A stretch of DNA of 64,000 nt from Rhodococcus sp. B7740 (GCF_000954115.1 NZ_CP010797.1:1736001-1800000); one strand, 5' to 3'; shown: positions 42,527 through 51,634, counted from the first letter of the stretch. Notes: generated by a model not told the origin, from the sequence alone. Numbers and translations are program-made.

Positions 42527-42532
42527 TACGCG

Positions 42533-42538
42533 AGACTA
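42533..42538 (-). promoter_or_regulatory. -10 box of acyltransferase A
   Basis: TAGTCT on the minus strand, 6 bases before the GTG at 42526 (leaderless). Confidence 0.5.
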
Positions 42539-42624
42539 TCGCTGCGCGAGTGCGGACGCAGGTGGGCCGCAAATGTGTTTCCCGCCATATGTTTTCCGAA
42601 CCCGACTGCGCCGGGCAGGACTGG

Positions 42625-42630
42625 TAGGTT
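42625..42630 (+). promoter_or_regulatory. Candidate -10 box of the glycosyltransferase gene
   Basis: TAGGTT, 39 bases before the ATG at 42670, giving a leader of about 32 bases. Confidence 0.4.
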
Positions 42631-42669
42631 GAGGGCGTTTTCCACGCCGACGCGACTGCGAGTGACCCT

Positions 42670-43947
42670 ATGAAGTTCGTGATGCCATTCAACGGCAGTC
42701 GCGGTGACGTGACGCCCGGTCTTGCCCTCGGCGTCGAACTCGCCGATCGCGGACACGACGTGGTGTTCGGCGCACCACCGAACCTGATGGACTTCGCGCA
42801 AGCGAAAACGGCTGAGTCCGAACGAGTCAGCGTGGTCTCGTTCGGGCCGGACACCCAGCAACTGTTGGAGTCGGAGTTGATCAGGGTGCGCATCAAGTCG
42901 CGCAACCCGCGGACCAAGATTGCGGCACTCGCGGAACTGGCCAATCACGGCTGGGACCGGATGACAGCCGAACTCGAGTCGATGGCCCAGGGTTGCCACG
43001 CGGTCGTCACCGGTTCGCTGGGGCAGGAGATGGCGTTCAACGTGGCGGAGTCTGCGGGAAATGCCTTTGTGGCACTGCACTATTGCCCGCTTCGACGCAA
43101 CGACGTCGTGCCCGTGACCCCAGGAGCCGCGTTGCCCGGCTACGTCAACCGATCGATGTGGGCGCTGGCGGAGTCGATGCGCTGGAAGTCCATGAAGGCT
43201 CGCGAGAACGCGCAGAGGGTCTCCCTTGGCCTGGCTCCGACGCGGCATTCGTTGCCGGTTCGATCCGAACGCTACGGCGGAGTGGAGATTCAGGCCTACG
43301 AGTCGGCGCTGTTTCCCGGACTCGCCGAACAGTGGGGCCCGCAACGGCCGTTCGTCGGATTCCTGGGGCTGAGCAGCGGTCGCGTGGACGTCGATCCTGC
43401 GCTCGAGGAATGGCTGCAGGCAGGTTCCGCGCCGGTGTACTTCGGATTCGGCAGCATGCCCGTGCCCGATCCCACCGCACTGGTGCGCATGATCGAGAAC
43501 GTGACCGGACGGCTGGGCGTTCGCGCTCTCGTCTGTGCCGGCTGGAGCGATCTCACCGGTGCCGATCTTGCTGCGGCCCAGTCGAACGCGAACATCATGA
43601 TCGTCGAGTCGGTCGATCATGCGAGCATTCTTCCGCGATGCCTGGCTGCGGTCCACCACGGCGGCGCGGGTACGACGGCCGCGACGGCACGGGCCGGTCT
43701 TCCGACGCTCGTCTGCTGGTTCAGCGCCGATCAGCCGTTCTGGGGAGCCGCGCTGCGCCGGATCGGCGCCGGGACCAGCACGAAATTCTCGGCATTGACC
43801 GAATCCGTTCTGCAGCAGGGAATCATCGACATCACCACCGACCGAGCCAAGCAGGCGGCGCGCCGACTCGCCGCCACCGTCGCTCCGACCGCAACCGCAG
43901 TGAGCGCAGCTGCCGACATCACCGAGGCAGCAGCGCAGAGCCGCTGA
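42670..43947 (+). CDS. GT1-family (UGT-like) glycosyltransferase
   Basis: 425 residues. N-terminal acceptor domain starts KFVMPFNGSRGDVTPGLAL, the canonical opening of the glycopeptide/glycolipid GT1 group; the C-terminal donor-binding domain has VHHGGAGTTAATARAGLP and CWFSADQPFWG, the nucleotide-sugar box. It resembles the GTs that decorate mycobacterial glycopeptidolipids and lipooligosaccharides (Rv1524/Rv1526c, RtfA type); acceptor and sugar cannot be told. It is the only glycosyltransferase in the acyltransferase region, flanked by the two paralogous acyltransferases on the other strand, and ends 5 bases before the second. Confidence 0.9.
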   Translation: MKFVMPFNGSRGDVTPGLALGVELADRGHDVVFGAPPNLMDFAQAKTAESERVSVVSFGPDTQQLLESELIRVRIKSRNPRTKIAALAELANHGWDRMTAELESMAQGCHAVVTGSLGQEMAFNVAESAGNAFVALHYCPLRRNDVVPVTPGAALPGYVNRSMWALAESMRWKSMKARENAQRVSLGLAPTRHSLPVRSERYGGVEIQAYESALFPGLAEQWGPQRPFVGFLGLSSGRVDVDPALEEWLQAGSAPVYFGFGSMPVPDPTALVRMIENVTGRLGVRALVCAGWSDLTGADLAAAQSNANIMIVESVDHASILPRCLAAVHHGGAGTTAATARAGLPTLVCWFSADQPFWGAALRRIGAGTSTKFSALTESVLQQGIIDITTDRAKQAARRLAATVAPTATAVSAAADITEAAAQSR

Positions 43948-43952
43948 CGCAG

Positions 43953-45311
43953 TCACCAGAAACGCGCAGTCAGTTCCCAGCGACCCAACGCATCCGCCAC
44001 GTGGTCACGCAGTGCCCGGTCGTCGACGAATCGATCCGGATCCATGGCGTGGACGGTCAGGGTGATGCTCTCGTCCGTCTCGCACAACCACGCCGTCAGG
44101 CCACCGTCCAGCGATCGCGCGAACGCGGCGTCGGCACCTGCGAAGGTTGCTCTGCCCGATACGGCGCGAGCTCGAACGCCGGCCACCGTGGTGAAGACCT
44201 CGGGCAGAACGCCCAGGTTCGAAGCCAGACCTTCGGCACCGTCACGTGGTTGCGGAACACGCGCGACCACCGCGTCGGGCAGCATCTGCACGAGGGCCTG
44301 CGAGATGCCCGCGGGTGGCAGGCCTGCAGCCTGCCTGGCCGCGAAGGCGGTGAACGCCGCCTTGCTGGTCTTCCGAATCGTCGACAGATCCCGGTCGCCC
44401 GCATCGGTGACGGGCACCTCGATCTTGACGATCTTGGTGGCGTTGGACCGGGTGTCGTCGGCGGTGCGATCGCTGACCGGCAGGGACCACTGCAGCGAGT
44501 CTCCGATCGAGGCTCGCCCGGCCCGCCAGGAGGCTGCCGTGAGGACCGCGATGAACAGGGAATTCGACGTGCCACCCCATCGCTCGGCGGTTGCTCTCCA
44601 GGCCGTCGCGTCCAACTCCACAACCGCGTGAGGCGATACCCAGTCTTCGTCCACCACTCCGGCGGTCGGCTGCGAGCGAGTCGGCTGCGAGCGGGGTGGC
44701 TGCGAGGGTGGGACAGCAGCGTCCTCACCGGATCGGGCGGAGCTCGGAAGTGCTGACGCAGCGGTGTTCACCAACCAGCCGGCGACGGACCGCACCTGCT
44801 CCACGGCATCTCTTAGGTCCGAGCCGAGCGCCGCGATGCCGTCCGCGCCCGGTATCGACCGAGGCTGCTCGGACGCGGAGTTGGCAGCAACGAACGCGGC
44901 GATCAGAGCACCGCCATCGGCGACCATGTGCGAAGCGACCAACGACAGCACCGTCCCTCCGTTCGCCAAGTGTGCCGCTGCCAGTCGCCACCCGAGACCG
45001 GTCTCGGGATCGATGTCGCGATCCAGGCGGTCGTCGGCCCACGCCAGAACGTCGGTCGGTTCGATGACGTGTGGGTGAAAATCCAGTGAATGGGAGATGG
45101 TCGAGGCCACCCATCGATCGCGTGCCGTCGGCACCGTCGACGCGACCACCCGGCGCGCGAGCAGACCGTCGGACAGGTTGCCCCGTAGTTTTTCCAGATC
45201 TGCCCGCTGAACGGATTCGTCGAACCACCACAAGAACTGGTTGTAGACGGGATATCCGATGCCGTGATGCATTCGCAAGAATAGGTGATCGGCAAATCCA
45301 ATTCGAGTCAC
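43953..45311 (-). CDS. Divergent WS/DGAT-like acyltransferase B
   Basis: 452 residues, paralogue of the protein at 41147-42526. Motif ASHMVADG with His128 and Asp132; N-terminus FADHLFLRMHHGIGYPVYNQ; C-terminus LTARFW. A proline/serine/glutamine-rich linker (PPSQPPRSQPTRSQPT) joins the two halves. The first His of the classical HHxxxDG is again Ser. GTG start 7 bases after TAGGTT (leaderless). Likely acts with protein A and the glycosyltransferase, possibly as a heterodimer or on successive hydroxyls; this is inference. Confidence 0.8.
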   Translation of the reverse strand: MTRIGFADHLFLRMHHGIGYPVYNQFLWWFDESVQRADLEKLRGNLSDGLLARRVVASTVPTARDRWVASTISHSLDFHPHVIEPTDVLAWADDRLDRDIDPETGLGWRLAAAHLANGGTVLSLVASHMVADGGALIAAFVAANSASEQPRSIPGADGIAALGSDLRDAVEQVRSVAGWLVNTAASALPSSARSGEDAAVPPSQPPRSQPTRSQPTAGVVDEDWVSPHAVVELDATAWRATAERWGGTSNSLFIAVLTAASWRAGRASIGDSLQWSLPVSDRTADDTRSNATKIVKIEVPVTDAGDRDLSTIRKTSKAAFTAFAARQAAGLPPAGISQALVQMLPDAVVARVPQPRDGAEGLASNLGVLPEVFTTVAGVRARAVSGRATFAGADAAFARSLDGGLTAWLCETDESITLTVHAMDPDRFVDDRALRDHVADALGRWELTARFW

Positions 45312-45318
45312 GCGCCGA

Positions 45319-45324
45319 ACCTAC
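45319..45324 (-). promoter_or_regulatory. -10 box of acyltransferase B
   Basis: TAGGTT on the minus strand, 7 bases before the GTG at 45311 (leaderless). Confidence 0.5.
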
Positions 45325-45402
45325 TACATCCGAGAAACAGGGGCAGTGGTGTCGATTTTCGATCACCAATGCATTCACATTCGGCAATATATGCACGGAA
45401 AA

Positions 45403-45410
45403 GGGGGGGG
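45403..45410 (+). repeat. G8 homopolymer in the intergenic region
   Basis: Eight consecutive G residues, about 460 bases upstream of the first PapA-like gene and 90 bases upstream of acyltransferase B. Confidence 0.7.
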
Positions 45411-45717
45411 TCGATTGTGTTCCACACCATGTTCGGGCCATTCAGTGGCCCAGGTCGTCCTCCGACCCGGTGGACAATCTGCGCCACACTGCGATTGTGA
45501 ACTGTCATCATCGTGACCAGCAAAATCAGTGACTCGATCGTAAGATAGGACAATCGGACACCCCGTCGACTGCCGATCGGAGACCTGCGGGTCAAGACGT
45601 TCGACAGTGAGAAGTATTACTTTTACGCGTCGCGAAATAAATTCGCTTTCGCCCTATCGTGTGTTCTGAACTCACTTCGGGTCGACGGCAATGAAGTTGT
45701 TCTTTCAACGCGGAAAG

Positions 45718-45739
45718 CAGCAATCGAACAGCAATCGAA
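45718..45739 (+). repeat. Tandem pair of CAGCAATCGAA
   Basis: Two exact adjacent 11-base copies (45718-45728 and 45729-45739), about one helical turn apart, about 130 bases upstream of the first PapA-like gene. Possible regulator binding site. Confidence 0.55.
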
Positions 45740-45866
45740 TAAACGACCGGTCGGCTGCACGAACACCGCTGACAGGTTTACACGATCGACTCGACCGTAA
45801 TCCAACGTGCAATACCGAACGAACGCCGCACACCGCCGACCGAGCCCGGAACGGAAGAGGACTCCC

Positions 45867-47315
45867 ATGGAATACACCGAACTCGCCGACTACCCCCTCC
45901 CCGCCGGTCGTCTGACCGAGTGGGTCCCCCGCGTCGACGACGACCGTTGGGCACCGGACCCCCGTGGGCTGTCGTTCACGCACCAGGACCATTGCGAGCG
46001 CAGCGCGCCGGGCTCGTGGATCGGCACGGTGTTCGAGATCCACCGCCGCTACGACGTCGAGGCAGTGCGGGCAACCATCGCCGCGTACATGGGTCGTCAC
46101 GAGGCGTTCCGCACCAAGGTTCGACGCGACGAGGAATCCGGTTCCTGGCTGCGCTACACCGCACCGACGGATGCAGTGCAGGTGACCGATCGGGCGCACA
46201 CCGAACCACGTACCGAAACTCAGGTCTTCGGCCATCTGCACTCCTGGTTCGGCGAAACTGTGTCTCCGACGGCGTGGCCGCACTTCGTCCTCGCCACCAT
46301 CGAACCGGACGACGCCTCCCGCGCTCTCTCGGACGGGCCCGGAGAGTCGTTCCTGCTCGCGTTCGCCGCCGACCACTCGGTGATGGACGCCTACAGCCAG
46401 ATCTACGCCATCAACGAGATCGACCGGCTCTACGCGCACGCTCTCGAGGGCGTCGACCCGGAATTGCCCGAAGTCGGCAGCTATGTCGACTTCAGCCAGG
46501 CCGAGCGGACTCTCGGCGAGACGCTGACCGGTGACCACAGCGCCGTGCGCACCTGGCAGGACTTCCTGGCCGTAGAGGACGGACGCTTTCCTGCGTTTCC
46601 CCTTCCGGTGTCGGTCGACCGGTCGCCGACCGGCAGCGGCCCGGCCGCGCAGAGCAGTATTTCGTCCTGGCTGCTGACCGCCGACAGATCCGATGCCTTC
46701 AACGCCGCATGCCGTGCCGCCGGGTACAACATGCAGGCCGGGATCCTCGCCGCTCTGGCGCTGACGAACGTTCGCCTGTCCGGCCGCACGACGTTGCGCA
46801 CCGTGATGCCGATGCACACCAGAGACGAACAGAAGTGGGCCGCAGCGGTCGGCTGGTACGTCGGAATCCTGCCCATGGAGATCGAGCTCGACAACGCTCG
46901 CACGTTCGGGGAGGCGATCGAGGCCGCGGCGACTGCAGGCGCGGCCAACAAGGGGTTGGCACGGATGCCGTACTCGAAGATCGCCCAGATCCTCGAGTCG
47001 ACGGAAATTCCGCGGTTCGTGGTGTCCTACATCGACCTTCGGTTCCTTCCGGATGCCGACCAGTGGCAGGGCCGCAAGGGTCGGGCTCTGCGAAGCAACT
47101 GCCACGCCGACGACGAGGTCTACTTCTGGGTCAACCGGACGCTTCAAGGGCTCAACATCTCCGCACGATTCCCCAGCTCGGACGTCGCGTCCACCAATGT
47201 CCACCGCTTCATCACCGAGTTCGTCGCAGTGCTGACGGCAGTGATCGACTCCGACTGCGGTACCGATACGGTGCTCACGTCGGCCTCTCGGTCGGTGACC
47301 GTCGCCGCAGAGTGA
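45867..47315 (+). CDS. PapA-like condensation-fold acyltransferase 1 (motif DHSVMDA)
   Basis: 482 residues. The start MEYTELADYPLPAGRLTEW parallels mycobacterial PapA1/PapA2, which acylate trehalose-based lipids. The catalytic motif, DHxxxDG in that family, is DHSVMDA at 169-175, with His170 and Asp174 kept but Gly replaced by Ala. The RHEAFRTKV segment and DEVYFWVNRTLQGLN near the C-terminus are shared with the other members here. GAAGAGGA precedes the ATG at 45867. It leads three consecutive genes. Closest relative in the window is the protein at 51763. Confidence 0.83.
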   Translation: MEYTELADYPLPAGRLTEWVPRVDDDRWAPDPRGLSFTHQDHCERSAPGSWIGTVFEIHRRYDVEAVRATIAAYMGRHEAFRTKVRRDEESGSWLRYTAPTDAVQVTDRAHTEPRTETQVFGHLHSWFGETVSPTAWPHFVLATIEPDDASRALSDGPGESFLLAFAADHSVMDAYSQIYAINEIDRLYAHALEGVDPELPEVGSYVDFSQAERTLGETLTGDHSAVRTWQDFLAVEDGRFPAFPLPVSVDRSPTGSGPAAQSSISSWLLTADRSDAFNAACRAAGYNMQAGILAALALTNVRLSGRTTLRTVMPMHTRDEQKWAAAVGWYVGILPMEIELDNARTFGEAIEAAATAGAANKGLARMPYSKIAQILESTEIPRFVVSYIDLRFLPDADQWQGRKGRALRSNCHADDEVYFWVNRTLQGLNISARFPSSDVASTNVHRFITEFVAVLTAVIDSDCGTDTVLTSASRSVTVAAE

Positions 47316-47361
47316 GCCATCGAATCAACCCGCGGCCCGTATCGAGGAGGACGAAGCGACG

Positions 47362-48819
47362 ATGATCATCACCGCTATGGGCAGGTGGAATCCCGCTCCC
47401 GGTCGGCTGCTCGAATGGCACCCCACGTCGGCTGCCCGGGCGAGTGCCGAAGCGGCACCTGTCGATTCGGCTCCGGCCTCGTTTCTCCAGGAGGACCATC
47501 TCAAGGCCGCGTGGGCGGCCCGCGAACGCGGCGACGTTCACACCGCGTACACCGGGGTGGCAACCGAGATCGACGGTGACGTGGACACGGACGCGATGAG
47601 CCGCGCACTGGCCGCCTACGTGCTGCGGCACGAGGGTCTTCGATGCTGGTTCGAGGTCGAGGGAAACGACGTCGTTCGGCATCTCGCTCCACCCGAGGTC
47701 GCGGCGTTCGAAGTGACCGACGCCGGAGAAGCGACGGACGACGACGAATTCCAACGCTACGTACGGGGGCGCTTCTCGTCCGAGGCGACCGCGGACTCCT
47801 GGCCGGGATTCGTCGTCGGCGTGGTGGCCAGGCCCGGCAGCTTCACCCTGTACTACGGCGCAGACCACGCGTTCACCGACGGTGGCTCGCAGGCCTTGGT
47901 CATCAGCGAGTTGGCGGACCTGTACGCGCTCGAGACCGGTGCGGACGTACCGATCCCTGCGCAGGCAGGTAGCCATCTGGTCTACGCCGCCGACGAGCGG
48001 GCGCGGGCCGCGACGTTCGGGGCCGATTCTTCCGAAATCGCCGCTTGGCGAGACATTTTCACCCGGCACGACGGCCGCATGCCTCGCTTCCCACTCGACC
48101 TCGGACTCGCGCCCGGCGAGAAAGCTCCCGTTCGCATCGTCGAACGCGACCTGTTGAACAAAGAACTGACCGCTGCATTCGACGCCGCGTGCAAAGCCGC
48201 CGGAGCCCGCATGAGCAGCGGGATATTCGCTGCGGTCGGGATCACCGACTTCGAATTGGCCGGAACCACCGACTACTTCGGGATCACCGTGCTCAGTACC
48301 CGGCACCACGGTGACTACGGGCAATCCCAGGGGTGGTTCGTCAATTTCGCTCCGGTCGCGTTCGAGGTGGCAGGAAACGACAGGTTCTCCGACGTCGCCG
48401 TTCTGGCCCACCGAGGCTTCGAGCAGGCCAAACGGATCGCGGAGGCCCCGGTGCACGCCGTACTGGGTGCTCTCGCCGCCGACGGCACTCTGGGTAGCGA
48501 GTTGGCCGTGAGCCCGAACATGCTCTCGTACATCGACTTTCGCTGGTTCCCCGGCGTCGGACGAGACGCGGACACCCGCGCCGAGCACTTCACCGGCGAG
48601 GGTTCGACGTCGAACGCATCGATGTGGATCAACCGAGACGGTGAGCACTTGTATCTGGTGGCCCAGACCCCTGACACCGACGTTGCGGCCGCAGCGGTGA
48701 AGCGCTACCACGATCATCTGGCACACGTGCTCGAAGCCATTGCACGCGACGGTGATTACCGCCTCACGCACGACGATCTCGTTCAGGAGCCGGCCGGTGC
48801 GGGTCACCTCGATCACTGA
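47362..48819 (+). CDS. PapA-like condensation-fold acyltransferase 2 (motif DHAFTDG)
   Basis: 485 residues. N-terminus WNPAPGRLLEWHPT closely parallels PapA1-type proteins; motif DHAFTDG at 168-174 is complete for the PapA class (His169, Asp173, Gly174). VLRHEGLRCWFEV and NMLSYIDFRWFPG are conserved positions. GAGGAGG lies about 10 bases before the ATG at 47362. Likely the active member of the tandem; acyl donor and acceptor unknown. Its 3' end overlaps the next gene by 23 bases. Confidence 0.83.
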   Translation: MIITAMGRWNPAPGRLLEWHPTSAARASAEAAPVDSAPASFLQEDHLKAAWAARERGDVHTAYTGVATEIDGDVDTDAMSRALAAYVLRHEGLRCWFEVEGNDVVRHLAPPEVAAFEVTDAGEATDDDEFQRYVRGRFSSEATADSWPGFVVGVVARPGSFTLYYGADHAFTDGGSQALVISELADLYALETGADVPIPAQAGSHLVYAADERARAATFGADSSEIAAWRDIFTRHDGRMPRFPLDLGLAPGEKAPVRIVERDLLNKELTAAFDAACKAAGARMSSGIFAAVGITDFELAGTTDYFGITVLSTRHHGDYGQSQGWFVNFAPVAFEVAGNDRFSDVAVLAHRGFEQAKRIAEAPVHAVLGALAADGTLGSELAVSPNMLSYIDFRWFPGVGRDADTRAEHFTGEGSTSNASMWINRDGEHLYLVAQTPDTDVAAAAVKRYHDHLAHVLEAIARDGDYRLTHDDLVQEPAGAGHLDH

Positions 48820-50170
48820 GTACACCCCACGCGCGGGCACGGTCGTCGAGTTCACCGCCGTCGTCACCGGGAATCCGCAACCCTCACCGGTCCCACCGTC
48901 GTTCAACCAGCGGTTTCACCTCGGTGATCTCGAGCAGGCCGAGCGCGTCTGGATAGCCGGAGCCTTCGAAGTGCAAGGCAACCTCGACATCCGAGCGCTC
49001 GAGTGGGCCTTCGAGCGCCTGATCGACCGCCACGACACCCTGCGCAGTTCGTTCGTTCGCGTGGTGGACGGAATCGAGCGGACGCTCCACGAACCGGGTT
49101 CGGTGGAGATGAGGCAATCCACTCGAACCACCTTCTCCTCGGCGTCGACGCTCCGGAATCACCTCCGAAACACGCTCGAACTGCACTGCGATGCACGACG
49201 ATTCCCGTCGTACACCTGCGTCGGAATCGACCGACCGGACACCTCGACGATCCTGTGCGCTTTCGACCACTCCAACGTCGACGCCATGTCGATCGCCGTC
49301 GTCGTCGACGAGATCCACACCCTGTACGAGGCCCACCGCCGCTGCCCGTCGAACCCGGAGACAGACCTGCCCCCCGTCGGTGGGTTCGTCGAATACTGCC
49401 GCATCGAAGCAACCCAGCCACTCGTCGATCCAACGGACGAGCGCATGGTGCAGTGGTCGACCTTCCTCACCGAGTGCGGGGGCACCACGCCGCGCTTCCC
49501 GTTGGACCTCGGCGTCGCCGAGGGTGAAACAGCGCCTCAGGCAACGACTGTCACCCCCTTGCTCGACGCGCGGCACACCGCCGACTTCGAGCAGCTCTGC
49601 GCCCGTTCCGGAGCCGGAATGTTCGCCGGGGTCGTCGCAGCGATCGCACAGGCCTGCGCCGGCACGGGCGGACCGAACCGTGTGCCGTTCCTGTTCCCGT
49701 TGCACACCCGCCATCAGCAGCACTTCTCGCGAGCACTGGGCTGGTTCACCACCAACGCTCCCATGACCGTGGAGGTCGAACGAGATCTCACCGACACGAT
49801 CACCGCGGCCCACACAGCGTTTCGCGCGGCACTACCTCTGAGCACAGTTCCGATCCCCCAGGTACTGAACAACCTCGGTGACGCCTTCACCCTGTCGCGT
49901 CGAGACGTGTTCATGGTGTCCTACATCGACTACACCAGAATCGGTGGACACGAGCGCTTCGACCGAACCGACGCACACCACATCAGCAATGCCACGGTCT
50001 CCGACGACGCACAGTTCTGGGTCTCCCGCACCGCTTCGGGCCTGGCACTGCGATCACGATTTCCCGACACGGCAACGGCACACTCGGTGATGACCGCATT
50101 CACCGCGGAACTGATCGCACTCATGCGGGCCTCCGCAGCGAAACCCGAGAGCGCAGCCCTCACGCCCTGA
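48797..50170 (+). CDS. PapA-like condensation-fold acyltransferase 3 (motif DHSNVDA)
   Basis: 457 residues. The start EYTPRAGTVVEFTA keeps the family pattern; RHDTLRSSFVRV and MVSYIDYTRIG match the other members. The motif is DHSNVDA at 157-163, with Ala163 for Gly, as in protein 1. GTG at 48797 was chosen because AGGAG lies 7-8 bases upstream; this gives a 23-base overlap with the preceding gene. A longer in-frame start at 48740 would sit further inside that gene. Last gene of the run. Confidence 0.8.
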   Translation: MRVTSITEYTPRAGTVVEFTAVVTGNPQPSPVPPSFNQRFHLGDLEQAERVWIAGAFEVQGNLDIRALEWAFERLIDRHDTLRSSFVRVVDGIERTLHEPGSVEMRQSTRTTFSSASTLRNHLRNTLELHCDARRFPSYTCVGIDRPDTSTILCAFDHSNVDAMSIAVVVDEIHTLYEAHRRCPSNPETDLPPVGGFVEYCRIEATQPLVDPTDERMVQWSTFLTECGGTTPRFPLDLGVAEGETAPQATTVTPLLDARHTADFEQLCARSGAGMFAGVVAAIAQACAGTGGPNRVPFLFPLHTRHQQHFSRALGWFTTNAPMTVEVERDLTDTITAAHTAFRAALPLSTVPIPQVLNNLGDAFTLSRRDVFMVSYIDYTRIGGHERFDRTDAHHISNATVSDDAQFWVSRTASGLALRSRFPDTATAHSVMTAFTAELIALMRASAAKPESAALTP

Positions 50171-50179
50171 CAAACTGCG

Positions 50180-50253
50180 TTCCGCAGGCTCCACTCCCGC
50201 CCCCTGAGGTCATTCCGCAGGCTCCACTCCCGCCCACCCGCGGCGGTTCCGCA
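50180..50253 (+). repeat. 33-bp tandem repeat upstream of sseA
   Basis: Two units begin at 50180 and 50213, each opening with the same 23 bases (starting TTCCGCAGGCTCC); a partial third (TTCCGCA) begins at 50247 and runs into the sseA promoter. The array fills the gap between the PapA-like operon and sseA. Confidence 0.75.
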
Positions 50254-50259
50254 TAGGAT
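50254..50259 (+). promoter_or_regulatory. Candidate -10 box of sseA
   Basis: TAGGAT, directly after the 33-base repeats. It predicts a start near 50266 and a leader of about 60 bases to the sseA GTG. Confidence 0.45.
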
Positions 50260-50324
50260 CGAGAGTGCAGACCGTTCACCCCCGGGCGGGCCGCCAGCCG
50301 AATATCTTCCGTAGGAGCCGATAC

Positions 50325-51221
50325 GTGCCTGTACCAACCGATTCCACCGCAACGTTCGCCGACTATGCGCATCCGGATCGTCTCGTATCGACCGAATGGC
50401 TGTCCGCTCATCTCGGCACCCCCGGCCTTCGCGTCGTCGAATCCGACGAGGACGTGTTGCTCTACGACGTCGGCCACATTCCCGGCGCAGTCAAGATCGA
50501 TTGGCATCTCGACCTCAACGATCCGGTCACCCGCGACTACATCGACGGCGAGCAGTTCTCGAAGCTGATGAGCCGCAAGGGTATTTCCCGGGACGACACC
50601 ATCGTCGTGTACGGCGACAAGAGCAACTGGTGGGCCGCGTACGCACTGTGGGTCTTCACGCTGTTCGGACATCAGGACGTGCGTCTGCTCGACGGCGGCC
50701 GCGACGCCTGGTTGTCGGAGAACCGCGACACCACCCTCGATGTGCCCGAGTTCCCCGCAACCGAGTATCCGGTGATCGAACGCGACGACGCGCCCATCCG
50801 CGCGTTCGCCTCCGACGTCCTCGGCTCGCTCGGAACGGTGCCGTTGATCGACGTGCGCTCCCCCGCCGAGTACACGGGCGAGCGCACCCACATGCCCGAC
50901 TACCCCGAGGAAGGCGCATTGCGCGGAGGTCACATCCCCACCGCCGTGAGCATCCCCTGGGCCAAGGCAGCCGCACCGGACGGACGCTTCCGTTCTCGTT
51001 CGGAACTGGACGAGATCTACTCCGGCACGTCTGCGACCGACGACGTGATCGCGTACTGCCGTATCGGTGAGCGTTCGAGCCACACGTGGTTCGTGTTGAC
51101 CCATCTGCTCGGATACCAGTCGGTTCGCAACTACGACGGCTCGTGGACCGAATGGGGCAACGCCGTCCGCGTTCCGATCGCCAAGGGCGAGGAGCCCGGA
51201 TCGGCTCCGGCCACTCGATGA
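50325..51221 (+). CDS. sseA: Thiosulfate/3-mercaptopyruvate sulfurtransferase SseA
   Basis: 298 residues, two rhodanese domains. The C-terminal one has the active loop [13 protein letters not shown] with the persulfide-forming Cys; the N-terminal one ([19 protein letters not shown]) lacks it, as usual. GTG at 50325 follows AGGAG by 8 bases and aligns with the M. tuberculosis start (Rv3283); an upstream GTG at 50265 would add 20 residues. Its stop overlaps the sufE-like ATG. Confidence 0.95.
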   Translation: MPVPTDSTATFADYAHPDRLVSTEWLSAHLGTPGLRVVESDEDVLLYDVGHIPGAVKIDWHLDLNDPVTRDYIDGEQFSKLMSRKGISRDDTIVVYGDKSNWWAAYALWVFTLFGHQDVRLLDGGRDAWLSENRDTTLDVPEFPATEYPVIERDDAPIRAFASDVLGSLGTVPLIDVRSPAEYTGERTHMPDYPEEGALRGGHIPTAVSIPWAKAAAPDGRFRSRSELDEIYSGTSATDDVIAYCRIGERSSHTWFVLTHLLGYQSVRNYDGSWTEWGNAVRVPIAKGEEPGSAPATR

Positions 51222-51631
51222 GTGCCCTGCCGGAGTCGCTGGCCGAGATCGTCGAGGACTTCGCCGCGGTGGAGGGACAGGACAAGCTGCAGCTTCTGCT
51301 CGAGTTCAGTCGTGAACTTCCTCCGCTGCCGGAGCACCTTGCTCAGGATGCGATGGAGCCGGTGCCGGAATGCCAGTCTCCGCTGTTCCTGTCGGTGGAC
51401 GCCGCCGATCCCGAGCGAGTCCGGCTGTACTTCAGCGCCCCGCCGGAAGCGCCGACCACGCGAGGGTTCGCCTCGATCCTCGCGCAGGGACTCGACGGCC
51501 TCGGCTCGCAGGAGATCCTCGACGTACCCGACGATTTCTACTCGGCGCTCGGGTTGAGCGACGCGGTCAGCCCGCTCCGACTGCGCGGCATGTCGGCGAT
51601 GCTGGCGCGGATCAAGCGTCACCTTCGCTGA
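51218..51631 (+). CDS. SufE-like sulfur acceptor protein
   Basis: 137 residues of the SufE fold: [13 protein letters not shown], then [11 protein letters not shown] with the sulfur-accepting Cys. It probably takes persulfide sulfur from a donor such as the adjacent SseA. ATG overlaps the sseA TGA (ATGA). In M. tuberculosis (Rv3284) the next gene is accA3; here a PapA-like gene is inserted. Confidence 0.92.
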   Translation: MSALPESLAEIVEDFAAVEGQDKLQLLLEFSRELPPLPEHLAQDAMEPVPECQSPLFLSVDAADPERVRLYFSAPPEAPTTRGFASILAQGLDGLGSQEILDVPDDFYSALGLSDAVSPLRLRGMSAMLARIKRHLR

Positions 51632-51634
51632 CGG

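Larger units (their letters stand above)
45312..45866. other. AT-richer intergenic region of the acyltransferase cluster
   Basis: 555 bases between divergent genes, visibly richer in A and T than its surroundings (for example AATATATG and GCGAAATAAATTC). No gene is supported; short frames on both strands lack coding character. It holds a run of eight G (45403-45410), two tandem 11-base repeats (45718-45739), and must contain the promoter of the PapA-like operon. Its composition would suit binding by an Lsr2-type silencer. Confidence 0.6.

Noticed and set aside
45705..48906. Long minus-strand frames opposite the PapA-like genes
   Set aside because: Antisense to clear condensation-fold genes with recognisable motifs on the plus strand.
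50265..50324. A 20-residue longer start for SseA
   Set aside because: The GTG at 50325 has a ribosome binding site and aligns with the M. tuberculosis protein start.
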